From NCBI GenBank assembly GCA_009103225.1, contig RHPI01000026.1, positions 611,780 to 675,779 of the forward strand: a stretch of DNA of 64,000 nucleotides. Reading direction: 5' to 3'. Below are positions 39,936 through 52,999 of this stretch, in pieces. Position 1 is the stretch's first letter. The number at the start of each line of letters is the position of its first letter. The notes beneath the pieces are model-generated. The model saw nothing but the letters and a program-made list of their open reading frames with translations. It searched no databases and had not been told where the DNA came from. This stretch comes from Chlorokybus atmophyticus (lineage: Eukaryota; Streptophyta; Chlorokybophyceae; Chlorokybales; Chlorokybaceae). The position numbers were made by a program, and so were the translations under genes.

Positions 39936-42900
39936 CGAAGTGTACTCACCCCGCCGGGATAAAAGTCCCCGATTTCCGCTACATTGCGGTTGGGTCCCTT
40001 CCCAAACGTGCAATAGTTAAAAGCTGAGCGGCCGTGAAAGTACGTATTGACACCGCCGCCCACACCGCCAGCGCTGCCAGGCAGGCCAATGCAGCCGTGT
40101 ATCACAGCCCTGAAGTTGCAAAAGTGTGTGTGCGCGCGCGCGTGCGTGCGTGCATGTGCGTACAGGTGTGCATGTGCGTGCGCGTGTTTGCGAGTCTCAC
40201 TGGGTGTCCAATTGCTGAGCGGTTACTGTTGGCTTACTTGTTGCGGAAGAAAGAACATCTGTTGAAGCGTGCAAAGGCGCCGTATCGGTTAAAGTCACCA
40301 ACATAAACACCAGCGCCGCTCTAGGTGCAATGCAATTCCGTATTTGTAAAGTCACCAACACTAAGCTTCCAGCAAATACAACATACACAGCAGCGTGCGC
40401 GCATGTGCATGTGTGCGTGTGTGGAAGTATTTGCCAAATGACGCCATCCCATGCCATGCACAGCTTGCAACACACTTACATACGCAACATTGTCCTGGAA
40501 CGTGACATCAGTAGCGAATAAGTTGCCTATGGAGACGTACACAGCACCACCGTAGAAGCTATTCTGTCGCACACACAAACACACGCACATTAGTCAGTAA
40601 CACGGGCGCACAAGCGTAGCAGAAGCCTTGTCATGTCATGCACGAGTGCACACAGAAACCACTTACGCATATCCCGCCAGTGTTGGTGTTGGCTCCCTGT
40701 AAGACAAGGTTTGACAGCGAGAGCGAGCCGCCCGTCTGGACAATAATGTTGCCCTGTTGGTTGCCGTCGAGAGTCTTCCTCGCACCGCACCCGCGTATGA
40801 GCACGCTGCGCGTGACTTTGAGAGGGCAACATGTTGGGCAAGGCAAACCGTCGCATGACTTGTCGACACAACATTTGGGCCAGGTGATGTCTTGAGCAAC
40901 ATTCACCACACGGTGACGGCAGCCAGCTGGCGGAGGTGTTTCTACTGCATGCTTGAGTTCTTTAAAGGTCCTCACCACAACTGCAAGGTCAAGGATTGTC
41001 ACACTTGTTGTGTGATTTTGTGTGTGTGTGTGTGTGTGTTGGTGTGAGAGCGTTGGGTGGATGTGGCGATGTACACCTACCTCCGCAACCTGCCGTAGTT
41101 GCACGCCAAGTAGAGATGCGATGGTTGTTTGCACACAGACGACATGCGTGAGTTGTCATTCACCATGACAACTAGTGAGCGTGCGTGTGCGTGTGCGTGT
41201 ATGTGTCCTCATACTTTGTGTTGTTGGCTGGCATGCGGATGGACCGCAGATGGTTGCCGGGTCGACGTGTCCACCGATGGTACTCCACGCAACAAAGTTT
41301 TCTGCTGTTATGCTGAAGTTTCTGCTGTTGGACTGCAGGCTTCCAGCAAACGTCACTGCCAGGAGTAGAATGCGGTTATGATATGCTTCCAACCAAACCA
41401 GCTTAGACTTGTGTGCAACACACATGGCAACCAGCTGCTCACCAGTAAATGTAGCCTTCAAGCCGTTAGCGGGGAAACCAAAGTTCCATTGGAACAAGTA
41501 GGAGGAGCCTATCTTGACAATTTGCACAGGCGGATTGCTGCTTGCAAGGCCTGCACACATACGCACTGGTATTAGCCATTTGCTCTTCGTATGCTGTTAG
41601 CCATTTGCTCTTTATATGCTTTCAAACACACACAAGAAAACTTTCATAGACAGACACATATATGCTCACATGCACGCACGCACAACAACTTGTACACACA
41701 CGCACACGCACACGCACATACCCTTTGGTCCCCACTCAGGCAAGCGTCCATTGGCCAAGCAGTCTGGGATTGAGATGGCGAAGCTGGTCAGGCGCGTGGG
41801 AAACTGCGTGGTCTTGCGCGTGACAGTGTAAGCAAAAGTGGTCTTGCCGCCAGTCTGAGTCACTTGAGACTGGATTGTGTAGGCACTGGTTGTCACCTTA
41901 GAGCTGCAGACTGCAAATTAATACTAATATTTGGTGCAGTGTAAAACCGAGTACGAAGGTTTGTATGCACATGTCCGCAATGCGTGTGTGCACGCACGCG
42001 TGTGCCATGCCGGCTTCTGTGGTGTTTTTTTTGCGTTCACACAAGCATTACATGATGATTGCATTACAGCAGAATAAGGTGATTGTACTGTAATAGTACT
42101 GTAAGCCTACCCCCGCTTGCTGGCGCAGTTGCATGCCGAGCAGAGATGCTGACGTCACCTGCGCTGCATGTGGTTGCGATGGCCGGCAGCAATATCAACG
42201 CCAAGCCTGGTGCACTTGCCATGTTGGAGCTGCATGTTGGAGATATGCCATCAGTAATCAGTGACTTCACACATTGCAATGCTACCATAAACGATCCCAA
42301 CTTCAAGTCGTGTGCATGCAGAAGGACAGCTGGCAACGATCTGAGTGTAAGACGCTTGCATGCAGTAGAATTCGTTTGGCCCAAACAGCAATAAATTAAG
42401 CAGGCTGCAAGCATGCACGCAATCACATGCGTGCTTGCTTGCTAGCGCATTGACAGCAGTGCAGGCAGCCTGCCAGTCAAATCACAGCACGTCGTACTCA
42501 AAACCATTTGAGTACAGGCAAGGAAATCAACCGTCGTTGTCAACCACGACCAAAGCAAGCCAACACAACATACACAGCTGAACTCAGCCACCACAGCAAG
42601 GCGGTCAGTCAGCAGCAAGCAAGCAAGCAGGTAGGCAGGCAGCGCAACTGACCACACAATTGGTCAGTGCAGTCCACACACAGCAGCGACATAATTGTAG
42701 TTATAGTTATAAGGAGCTGAAGTAAGCATCATTCAGTAAGCATGCAAGCAAGCAAGCAAGCAGTGGCGCACGTACAAGTGTGCACATAGCTTCAAGCTGA
42801 TCATCTGCGAATTACCACTGGTGCTTCGCCGCCGCAGCAGCAAGCAAACACCTGTGAACACGACAACTACATCGCAAAATCGCAGGCACTGTGTTGTTTG

Positions 42901-43155
42901 AGCTGCAAGCTTTGGCTGCAGCAGCACAGCGCGTGCTGCTCCACTGCACTCGGTTGAACCTGCTTACACTAGCGCACAACTCGCAACGTTTAACCGTGTT
43001 GTTGCGGCATTTGCCGTGAGACGGATTGACTGATATTGGTTTAACCTGATAGCGTGCTTGGCAAGCGGCTGCGCAGCTGCATGCTGAGCAGTGCTTGCGT
43101 GTCTGCTGCCTGACAGGAGCATCTGTCAGCACGGTAATGCGGCTAGCAAAGAGTG
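39235..43155. repeat. Right copy of the ~4-kb direct duplication
   Basis: Same-orientation partner of 20130-24130. It starts with gcgcacaggctgctgattatgtgc (20160 in the other copy) and fades after gcttgcgtgtctgctgcctgac near 43092. Introns are diverged and microsatellite lengths differ; for example, a CAA run at 39901-39935 is much shorter in the left copy. Confidence 0.85.
39610..42222 (-). CDS. Secreted beta-helix (pectin-lyase-fold) protein, copy 2
   Basis: Paralogue of the 20.5-23.2 kb gene. Minus-strand exons include 42222-42159 (signal peptide MASAPGLALILLPAIATTCS), 41910-41722 (YTIQSQVTQTGGKTTFAYTV), 41550-41215 (open throughout, LASSNPPVQIVKIGSSYLFQ to GHVDPATICGPSACQ), about 40996-40673 and four short repeat exons below 40570. 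Those read GGAVYVSIGNLFATDVTFQD, FARFNRCSFFRN, SAFNYCTFGKGPNRNVAEIG and NDVAGGGTACPSPAGID. The short units with Gly-Gly turns and inward Phe/Cys/Asn are typical of beta-helices. The exon near 41140-41080 carries a one-base indel against copy 1 (around gtctgtgtgc), which may break this copy. The product was probably exported to the surface or wall. Whether it is functional is uncertain. Confidence 0.6.
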
Positions 43156-45026
43156 ATTCGTTCTGTTTTGGCCAAAATGCCTTGCAAGAGTTAGGGGTAA
43201 GGATGGCAGTTTTTTGATTGGAGGTGATGAATAGCTGAAATTCATCCACTTGTACCATGAAAGGTACAACTTGATTGAAGATAAAGGAAACGAAATCCGT
43301 TCTTGTTGCAAGGTGAGAACGCACGGTAAAAAAGGGTGGTTGAATATTTGGTTGTAGCCAAACCTGATGATTGACAATTGCTTTGCTAAAAACATGAACT
43401 TCAATATCTCGCAAATATCGTGTGTACGCGCGTGCGTACGTGTATGTGTGTGAGCAGAGTAACAAAGGTTACATTGTCATTGACAAGACATATGAAAATA
43501 CATCATATATAGGACGGGGCATATATGAGACATGTGGCTCCTCCAATAATTATGGCAGCAAAAGTTGCTGTCATAATTATCTGGGGCGCCGTATTACAGT
43601 GGGGTTTCAAGCTGCTGCTCTCATGTGCGCTCCATGAGGAAAAACTGTAGGCGGCCGTGAAAACAACCCACGATACTTGGCAATTCAATTGTTGCAAGCG
43701 TAACGCGGGCTCGAAACCCGTTGAAGTGACGAAACTCAAAACACGACCACTGGAGCGGTCGCAGGTTGCTCGATAAGGCTGTCGACGTGCGACCGCAGCA
43801 AGTTGCTTTGCTGGTCGCGGCAAGCTCGACATGTAACATGGGCAAGTCGCAAGGCAACGACTTGCTACGTAATGAGGTGGAAGGCCTGTCGTATAATTTT
43901 GAGAACGTAACACATCTGGGATGGAACATACATGGAACATGTAACTCCCCTAATGACAACGACTTTTGCTGCTATATGTGGATATAGAATCGTGTTACAG
44001 CAAGCATATCCCCCCCCCCCCTCCCCTGAGACTACTGTAATAGTTTTCATTCGTTGTTTGAAGTCACTATTTAAACATTGTGAATGAGACCGGGAGCCCG
44101 GGAGCACGTGCAGCAAGCTAGCTCAATGGGTCAAGTATGCTGACCATTACCTAGATGACGACCTTGTGACTCTGGCCATAGAAACACGACTGGCAGCGTT
44201 CTTAGCGGAGACGACTTCTAACCGTACGCGATGCGGTCATCAGCAAGGGTAGCGGAGCAAGTTTGATGCGCTTTGATTTCCATCNAAAGCAAGACAACCA
44301 ACCAATCAATGGATACATTCACCCCACACTTTGTTAAACAACCATGCTACAATTATGTGATCAATGAATTCGGAGCTATAGCAAAGTTATACATCCACCT
44401 TGAATTGTACCTTGACTACCGCCATCTCCACACCATGCATTCATTGAGCTCACGGCCCACACTTGCAAGTATATAAGTAATATAACAACTGGGATGCGCT
44501 TCACACGGCCCAAATTTGCTGATGAGTTGCACTGGTGTACTGTCAAAGTTTCAAGAAGATAAGGGTCGAAAGGGGCCAACCCTTAAATACAACAGCAACA
44601 TACTTGTACAAACAATACGAAATACAAATATGTGGCTGGCAACCAATGACTTGTTAACGACCTGCTGACAATCAAAGCACTGCAACACAAGACATCACCA
44701 TGGCTTTCCAGCACGCGACTTATGTTGCCATTAACCCTGGGCTACCAAATGACTGCAATTGTTATTGTTATGTTGCCATTAACCCTGGGCTACCAAATGA
44801 CTGCAATTGTTAATGTGCTATGTCTGTACGGCTTGCCACAAACATGACAGCTGCACAACCCTGCAAAGCCACAAAATCCCTGTTACCTTTTGGTCAGTCC
44901 CTTATCAATGCAAATGCAATCCTCACATCCGCTCCATACTCAGCCACTCCAATCAATGCCCGGTAGCTCGTGCAGACAACAATGTATATACAAAGCTTTG
45001 TGCAACAACTGTAAAGCAGTAGCGCC
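42223..45026. other. Upstream flank of copy 2 and gene-poor spacer
   Basis: The duplicated 5' flank runs to about 43155. A minus-strand frame around 43400-43130 (NHQVWLQPNIQPPFFTVRSH) has no family I know. The rest shows no supported gene. A 42-bp unit is duplicated in tandem at 44721-44762 and 44769-44810 (tatgttgccattaaccctgg...). One N is at 44285. Confidence 0.4.
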
Positions 45027-46661
45027 TCATATCCACTCATCCGACCGTGACGAATCCATGTCGATGAGTATGCTCACAGCCTGCAAGACAAAGCACTGTG
45101 TTACCTACACCAACACTACAGCCAAGCGCATACGCATCCCATGCCAAGACACATACGGCAACCAACACAGGAGGTAACTTAGAACTGCTGATGGTAGTTA
45201 ACAGATGCTCACCTTGCCAATGCGAGGTTTCTGTCTGGTGGACTGCAGTGCGTTCTTCACAAAGCTGACAGCTCCCCAATCACGCAGGTACTGTGTCACT
45301 CCGTCCAGATGAGCAATGTACTCCAACTCCGACAGTGGAAATGACCGCTGCAAGGTGACGACGACACCATAAGTTCCTTTTCTGAGAAACACAGAGGCCA
45401 GACAGACCGAGCAGCCAAAACACAGACCTGCTCACGATATCTCCACATGACGTTCAATGCTAACAACTCCCGTCCCATGAACTCCTGCATGCAGGAGGGT
45501 CACGACGACACAGAGTGCTGCCACAAACCAAACGTACAAAACCTTTTCAAATGCTTGTTGCAAGAACAAGCAGTCTGCTTCTGCTTCTCGACATCGCACT
45601 ATTGTGCAGACGTGACGTATGACCAGTCAGCATGTGATTGATAGCACATGTCGTGCTACCAGTGCCTAAAATAAATACATGCAAGCACGACCTAGCTAGC
45701 ATTGACACTACCAGCCTGATGTGAAGTGCAGAACATGTGTGTAGCAAGTGACATAATATGCAAAACTGTACATGACTGCACCTACCTGCTTCACAAACTG
45801 CACGTCATAACCCCGCCCAAACTTTGCACGGATCAGGTGCGCCAGCTCTGCTCCCGCAAACTGATCATCTTCACCTTGCATCATGGCGTCCATTGTGGCT
45901 CGAAACTCTGCATCGGAACCCTAACCGCATGCTAATCAGGCTGGATATTATTAAGGCAAAACACCATGTGCAAAATGATATTGCAAAGCACAGTCACAGT
46001 CTGTATGCCTATACACATGCATGCACATGCTGACAGCAGCAAGGAGACTCCTCACACCTTGTGCGAGTGCACAGGCTCCTTTGCATGCTCATCCTCGTGG
46101 TCATCTGGAAAGGCTGAGGAAGACGATGATGCTTGAACTTGCTGCAAACGGTAATTGCAACTCTGCTGCAACCAAAAGCCACTCAGTCAGGCATGTATAC
46201 TTAAAATGGCATGTATACTTTAATTGCACAACCTATGAATCGCACGGAGCCAGCCACATCCGCACAGAGCTGCGTGGGCCATGCATCATCAACGAGAGAA
46301 GTCTTGCAGCATGGTACTAACACAAGCGTGGGCATGAAAGCAGTGCAGTAGCTTGCAACGAGCACAGTGCAGCGTAGTTAAAACGATTGCAGCCAAGAAT
46401 GGCCAAGCATCTGCGCAGAGGTGCTGTTACACACGTCACGCTGACCTGATCTCTGCCGGCAGCCCCCATTCTCCTCAAAGGCAACACAGCCCTGCTGACT
46501 CGTAAGCCGGCTGTTGACCTGCAGCTAACACGTACGGCAGACAAGGCAGAAGCCGAGGCCGAGGTGGAAGAGGAGGCGGAGGGCGAAACCCTGATTCCAC
46601 TACTGAGCCCAGCCCTTGCAAACGCAAGCCCCTCCATACCACCGACCACTGACGCCGCCAT
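45027..46661 (-). CDS. Plastid-targeted DUF3067 protein
   Basis: DUF3067 is a small domain conserved in cyanobacteria and in plastid-bearing plants and algae; its biochemical role is unknown. Six minus-strand exons keep phase: 46661-46446, 46141-46058, 45905-45786, 45484-45428, 45347-45213 and 45080-45027, giving 221 residues. Exon 1 is Ser/Ala/Arg-rich with few acids (MAASVVGGMEGLAFARAGLS; SRAVLPLRRMGAAGRDQ), as expected of a chloroplast transit peptide. An acidic linker follows (DDHEDEHAKE). The domain spans ELAHLIRAKFGRGYDVQFVK, LLALNVMWRYREQ, SFPLSELEYIAHLDGVTQYL and the signature TRQKPRIGKAVSILIDMD. It ends DEWI, as plant homologues do. The start ATG could lie further upstream in frame. 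Confidence 0.9.
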
Positions 46662-49346
46662 CCCAACGTGCCCTCGCACAACTCCTACCTTAACCACCCC
46701 GTCCTCACGACGCTTCGCCGAAGGACCACCTCGCCACAGCCACCACCGCCGCCGCCGCCGCCGCTGCTGCTCTACCGTTGCACTATACTGCACCGTGCTG
46801 CATCGTGTTGACGGTTCGATGGGTGTAAGCGTGGCGGAAATGGGAGATTGTTGGTGGGGAGGGCGGCCATCCGACGGCTGACAGGGCGCTGGCGTGGCTG
46901 CCACCCGTGCGCGCGTGGCAGCGGCGGGGGACATGCAAAAGGTGTGCATCCTATGTGCATGCGCGCAGCCATGCCTGCTGTAAGCTGTGACACATTGGGA
47001 CTTACAAGTTGTCAGCCTCAGACTCACCTAGCTACCAACATAAGCCACTCGTGCATGAGTAACATCTGATCACAGTAACAGAGGTACAAAGGTGGAAAAT
47101 ATCGACAACACGTGTCTTGCTTACAACATAAACGACATGCTTGTCATTATGAGGATTAGGGTTAGGGTACGCTACATAAAAATATAATGCTTATGCCGGT
47201 TTGTTGCATTGGAATAAGCCATTAAATATAATGATGAGAACGCACCAGTCGATTGTATATACAAAAAAGATATTTTGAGTTTGATATACCAGCTGACAAT
47301 TTGCGGCTAGCATGATACTATAGATTTCATTGGATGCAACCATTTATTTTTGTTGCAGCCAATGAGTTTTGTATGATCATCAACATTTATATTTTCAAGA
47401 GTATGCTACGCAAGAAGTTTGCAAATCGTGGAAGCACTTAAACGATTTGCACACTTCGAAAAGTGCACATATGCACGTGTGTGCACCTCTTCATACTATT
47501 ACTCACGCATGCTTGTGTTTATAACGCAATGATCTCCGTAATAAGCTTTTTCTTGACATAATGGATGATGCGCAGCTCGATACGTAAAAAGCAAGCAATC
47601 ATCACACAATTCAAAAGTTTTCAGTGTTGGTGAAAAGCCTTTCATGTGCGCCGTCAAGCAAGCGCAAAATCACAAGTTGTAGTAATTTTTAATGTGTGTT
47701 GCGTCTTCCCATACAGCACACAAACAAGCTGACACATGTGCACATGTGTTGTGCAATTTGTATGTTGAAATCAATTATAGACATATGCCCAATGTAATCA
47801 TATTGCTATCGCTAATCTGAAGACAATTGTTATGCGAGGGACCCTCAATTTCGAATGACCTCGGCTGATTCTTACAGCCAATACACACCCATCAATTAGA
47901 GGCGTATATTGACCGCAGTAGACGATCCCGAAGAACTACATCAGTGGCACAACGTGGCATGTGGAGGGAGGCTCAGCGCCGCCGACATGGCGGATTTACC
48001 GAAGCACAAGCCCGCGAACATTATGGCGGGAAACTCGGCACGCAGCTGAACAGGCGCAAGGAAGCGCGGGAGGCTTCGAAGCAGTACGGCCGTGGTGTTA
48101 CAGATCCTTTGCCTAACATTTGTTAGTGTAACTGCCAGTTGCTAGCTTGGACATATGTATACTACGTGCAGATGTATAGTTCCTTAATGATACAGCAAGT
48201 GTTTAAGTGAAACCGGAGTAACCCAACTATTTTGCCATACCGCGGGTCTTATCCTTTCTGTGCTTGCGTATGCATGCTGGCTTGCTTGAGTGTATTCGCG
48301 CATATGCCCACTAGTGTTGTACTTGACTGCTCGCGCTGTACAATTGATTCCTTAGCTTCAACAGATGGTTGTTCATCATTCAGTGTGCGGATGCTATTAC
48401 CTCTCTTGTGCAAGTTCACACGCTGGCAGTTTGATTGTTACCTGTGTTCAAATTGCATTTAGTCTGTTGATTCATTTACTTATGAGCAGGCTAGGACTAC
48501 ATACAGTCTGTGTTATGAATCGCAAGGCATGTATTATATTCTTGCCATTCGCAAATGCGAATATGTAAGCTTCATTGATAAGGGTGACAGTTACACCCAC
48601 ATAAAGCTATATACTTTCAAGATGCATATCATGTTATGGGCAAAGGAGTCCGACATAAGGCACGAGCTCGTAAGACACATTCAAGATGGCACGCATTGTG
48701 CATACGACAAATTCCGTTAAAAATGAACTGTTAGAGCTCGTTGCGCATTTGCTGCACTTCGACAGATGTTTATTACGCCGTGCATGAAAATCTTCAGCAT
48801 GCCATGCTGATGAGTTATTGCAATTGGCAACTGCAGCAGCATTGCTATACCTATATTGTACTTTGACCACATGTTTAGAGTAAGTAGTACTACATGATGG
48901 TAAATTGCTTATCATGATGATGCTGCGTTGATGCCGCTTGTTGACCGTAAGCTATAACAAATTGTTCGCATGATTTTGTGTGTAGGTATCACCTCTGTTA
49001 CCAGACTTAAGCTAAGCCAAATTAGATGAGGCTATATCAACTTTTTGTTTTATCAAGCAAGCTAAAGATGACAAGTGTCACGAAGTTGGTAATAATGAAC
49101 TTAAGGACTTGGACTTAGGCCCCAACTAAGTCTTTATGGTCGAGTCCGTGAGGCCCCATGTTATAATGGTATTGGAGCTTGCGACCCGAGCTCAACTCCC
49201 ACTCGGGGGACCCCCGACGGGGGTAGAATTGTCGGCGGTCTGAAAAGATCTCAGGACATGCAATGGCTGGGATGGGGCAGAAACAGGAGGAATACTGGGC
49301 TAAGTCGCGGCCATGTGGGCATGACGCGAAAAAGGGGTTACACGTG
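46662..49346. other. Gene-poor spacer
   Basis: Downstream of the DUF3067 promoter side I find no confident gene. A 60-codon frame at 47944-48126 (+), MAQRGMWREAQRRRHGGFTE, is basic and could be an exon or repeat relic. At 47154-47168 attagggttagggt resembles two telomere-type units. The AT-rich part from 47.2 to 49.2 kb has no motifs I can name. Confidence 0.35.
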
Positions 49347-49348
49347 TA

Positions 49349-49373
49349 GGGTAAATGGTCATAATTTCGGCGG
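49349..49373 (+). repeat. Left terminal inverted repeat of the pogo-type element
   Basis: Begins GGGTAAATGGTCATAATTTC directly after TA. It pairs with 53000-53024, with one A/C difference at position 15. Confidence 0.92.
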
Positions 49374-50052
49374 AATAAGGTTTGGGTTTATGGGTGAAGC
49401 TGATTGGTTCATTTTTTGGCGGTGATGTGAGTGGCAAAGATGAAGCTTAACAAAGTACCAACACGTACATATTTTTTTGAGAATTTTCTGACCTATGACG
49501 CGGCAGTTATGCCGCGCCAAAGGAGCATGTGTATAATGTAGCGGCCAAAAAAGTCCCTTACCTTATTTCGGCGCCAGCTTTGCCTGTGTAAAGGCTGTTT
49601 GGCGCCGGCTGTGGCGTGTAAGTGGCGGGTGATGGGTGGCGCAGGCTGTGGTGACAGTGTCAGCTGCCTGTTTCCCGCCACAGGGGGCGGGAGCAGCTGT
49701 CACTCCCTTTCCCGCCACCATGGCGGGAGAAAGCTGTCCACCAACAAGGCAGTTGTGTGTAGGGTTGTAGCAGCTTAGCAGTTGTTGTGCATGCAGGCGA
49801 GGAGGGCGGTGAGGGAGGCGACAGCAGCAGCAGCAGCGGCAAGCATGTAAGGGTTAGAATGGTACACAGTGTTATGTACAGGGTTACGTTCTATGCTAGG
49901 CTAGGGTAGCTAGGCTGCTGTCTAAGTTGGGCTGCCCGCTTAGCCCGCCACCTTGCACCAGCTTGCTTGCAGTCCTGTCTCTCCCAACCTTTGGCAATAC
50001 GGTGCTTGATCCATTCTCCCCAGTTTAGGAAGGGGAGATGCTTCTCGCTCAC

Positions 50053-52130
50053 CCACAGCATAGGGTCCCACTCCCATTAATTCATAAGCGCTGTTGCCTC
50101 CTGCCTTGTCCTGTCACGTTGCTCTTGTTCCAAGCGCTGTGCTTCTGCCTTCTCAGCTTGCGCTTGTATTTGCTGGTCTTGTGTTGTTGCTGCTTCTGCT
50201 GCCCTTGCTTGCTTCCTTGCTTCCTTGCAGCCGTGCTTCTCTGCTGCTTTGCGTGCCTGCTCCTCTTTCCTTGCTGCAGCTGCCTCAGTCTTCTCAGCAG
50301 CAGGAGCAGCACAATCTTCTGCTGCTGCAGCACGGGCTGCCTTCCTTGCTTGCACTGCCTCTTTCTCAGCTCACCTCTCTTCGTCTATCTCAAACTGTCT
50401 GTTTTTGATATCCTCGTGTGTCAGCCACTCCGCAGTCTTGGGTCTCACCCCAGCCTTCCTTTTCTTCAGCGGTTGAGGGGCGCTGGCATTTGCTGCAGTT
50501 GCTGCTTCCTCCTCCACAACAGGCTCAACCTCTGGCTCGGGATCAGCACCCTCCATGGCATCCACAAGCACATCCAGCAGTCCCTTCACAGGCTCTAGAG
50601 GGAGGTATTTGTCTACAGCACGGTCATTCCAGGGCGAGATTCCTGCACATGTGCATGTGTTAGTCATCTTGTGCATGCACATGCATGTGTGTTGCATGCA
50701 TGCTGAGTTGCTTACCGCAAGCCTTGAAGCCTGCCAGTATGTTGTCTCTGCTCAGCTCTGCATGGAAGCATGGCACAAGCATTTGCAGGAAATCCTCATT
50801 ACGTAGCCCTCTGACATGTCTGTGCGTGCGTCCATGCAGCATACTCCTTCTTGTACTGAGCTTTGAAGCTTGAGAAGCAGGATACGTTGAGCACCTGGAG
50901 CCTGTGTGTCGTATGTGGAGGGAGGACCAGGATCTCCAGTCCCATCCCCTTGCACTTGTCTATTGTCTCCACATTGTATCTACTTACATGTCCATCACAG
51001 ATCAGTAATGCTGGGTTGCTGAGCGAGATGCCACCAGGCATGTGTCTTGCCAGGAAGTCAATTTATGTGCCAAAGTGCTCGGTGGTCATCCAGGTATTCT
51101 CTTGGCAGCTCAGGGACGCACCAGGGATGGAAAAGGCATCTGACCATTCTGGGTAAAGGTGCTTGCCAGCCAGGATTGCTGTTGGGGGGATGGCGTAGCC
51201 TGACCCTGTTACTGCTGCCATCACGGTAATGTGTTGCCTAGCCCCTGATGTTGCCAACTGAGCATACTTGCACCCTCTGCAACATAGGTGCGTGTTAGCA
51301 TGAGCTTTTAATAGTATGAGCATGTGCATGTGCATGTGCATGAAATAGTATACAAGGAGTCGCTGACCTTTTTACTAAGACAGTTTGGTTTCTCATGGTG
51401 GAATCCGGTTCTATGCCAATCTCATCACACCAGATAAGACGCTCTGGTCCTGTGCCCATCTCCTCAACCACTTCCTTCAACTTCTGGAAATAGTGTTTAA
51501 CTATCCACCTCCGGAAGCTGGTGCGTCCGCTGGCATCTACAAGCTCAGCCTTGCGCTTGCTAAGCTTGTGCCTCTTTATAAAGCCTCTCACCCACTTCTC
51601 TCCAGGTATACCGTCCTTGAACTCCTCCCTCCTCTTGTCATTCCTCAGCACCTTGGCAACATGCATCGCAATGTCCGCTTGTGTCACGGCTTGTCCAATG
51701 TCGTTTTGCCAATTGAGCAATGCCACCAACTGACTCTCCTCTGCTTGCGTAAGCACACTTGGCCTCCCTGCCCCCCTGCAGCACAGGTAATGAGGTCACA
51801 TATAGCACACACATACACACATATCACACATACACAGATCACACTAGTAATAGTTTACTTGTATTTCTGCAGGCGCTCAGGGTTGGCAATGTAGTCCTTA
51901 AGTGTTGACTCTGGCAGGCTTAGGTCTCTGGAAGCCTCAGCAGCAGACATGCAACCCTCCTTGATGGCGACCATAGCCTCCTGCACCTTGGGCAGCAGTG
52001 CTTCTCTGTCCTTCTTCTTCATATATGGGCCCCTCTTGTGCTTGTTCAGTTGTGCCTTTGCGCGCAGCTGAACTTGTTTGTTGGTCACGCGTTTGGCACT
52101 GCTGGCTGCAGTCCTTCTCACCTGCCAGCA
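50053..52130 (-). pseudogene. Pogo/Tigger-like transposase (HTH plus DDE), decayed
   Basis: Minus-strand exons. The first has a basic lead and a psq-type helix-turn-helix (AMVAIKEGCMSAAEASRDLS, then LPESTLKDYI). The next has a CENP-B/Tc5-type HTH (GRPSVLTQAEESQLVALLN ... WVRGFIKRHKLSKRKAELV) and the first catalytic Asp in LIWCDEIGIEPDST. Then come GCKYAQLATSGARQHITVMA and the second Asp in LLICDGHVSRYN, followed by VLPPHTTHRLQVLNV. Active relatives have LQPLDV there, so the third catalytic residue is Asn here. A TAA stop interrupts between EHFGT and IDFLARH at 51063-51065, and a TGA lies at 50371-50373. The C-terminus is an Ala/Lys/Glu/Gln-rich coiled-coil-like tail ending near 50080. The copy is not functional. 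Confidence 0.88.
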
Positions 52131-52496
52131 GAGTACGAATACAAAGGCACAATGAAATGCTGGCAATAGGTGCAACACATGGGCGAGGATGAGAAGACCT
52201 CTGAGCCCAACAGTAACAAAGATAGCATTGTCCATAGCATAGAGTTGGAGGAGCAAACAGCAACTTACTTGTGTAGGCATAGCAACCTTGTAATGCTGCT
52301 TGTACCCTCACACCGAGTTCGTGTGCCTCACACTCCTTGCATGCTAGCACTGCTCCCTACCACTTGTGTGCGTGCACCCAAGCATGACACCCTCAGCAAA
52401 ACACCAACACAAAGCAAATGGAACACCTTAGTCGCGTTAGACCAAGCAGCTAGCAGTGCCAACTATGTTAGCTTGCACGTTACGCATGTTGCTTTA

Positions 52497-52830
52497 GGGG
52501 TGCCACACTAACTTCTTGGTTTCTTAGCTGAATAGGCTGAAACTTTGTAGCAAGTTGCTTTTGCTATTAACTAACACAATGCAACAAACCGCAAGCCCAA
52601 AGCTAGTCTAAGTACAAAGTTATAGCTTTTACAAAAATAAAAAGTGTTACGCGTATACGCGATAGGGGGGGCACACTAAGTTGCTCATATCTAATTCAAT
52701 CAAGCTGAAACTTGGATAGAAGTTGCTTTATTACCTAACTAAAATACTGCAGCAAACCACATATCAAAACTCATTCGCATTCAAAAGTTATATCAGTTAG
52801 CCACTATGACATAGCATTTTACCTAAATTA
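52497..52830. repeat. Degenerate two-copy ~167-bp tandem repeat inside the pogo element
   Basis: Both units run gcacactaa-tt ... aa-gctgaaact ... gaagttgcttt ... caaacc ... aaagttata. They start near 52497 and 52664, with many substitutions. They lie between the transposase 5' end and the right terminal repeat. Confidence 0.6.
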
Positions 52831-52999
52831 AATAATTTCAAAAATTCACATCTCCCGCTATATACTTGTCCAAATGGCCCCGTTTTTGAACCAAACGTCG
52901 CGCCTATGCCTAATCAAGCGGCTCCTAAGAGCCCACCGCGATCCACGGCTCACAGCGCTCCCTATAGTCAAAAAAGCGCAATCGCCGAAGTTGGGTTGC

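Noticed and set aside
44117-44175. tRNA-like A box (tagctcaatgggtc) as a possible SINE or tRNA
   Set aside because: No B box lies at the right distance and no cloverleaf can be drawn.
49185-49200. Possible initiator-tRNA primer-binding site (tggtattggagc) of a copia element
   Set aside because: The match to the usual TGGTATCAGAGC is partial, and no LTR end or coding region is attached.
50038-50598. Plus-strand Leu/Cys-rich frame
   Set aside because: It is the antisense shadow of the Ala/Lys/Gln-rich tail of the pogo-type transposase.
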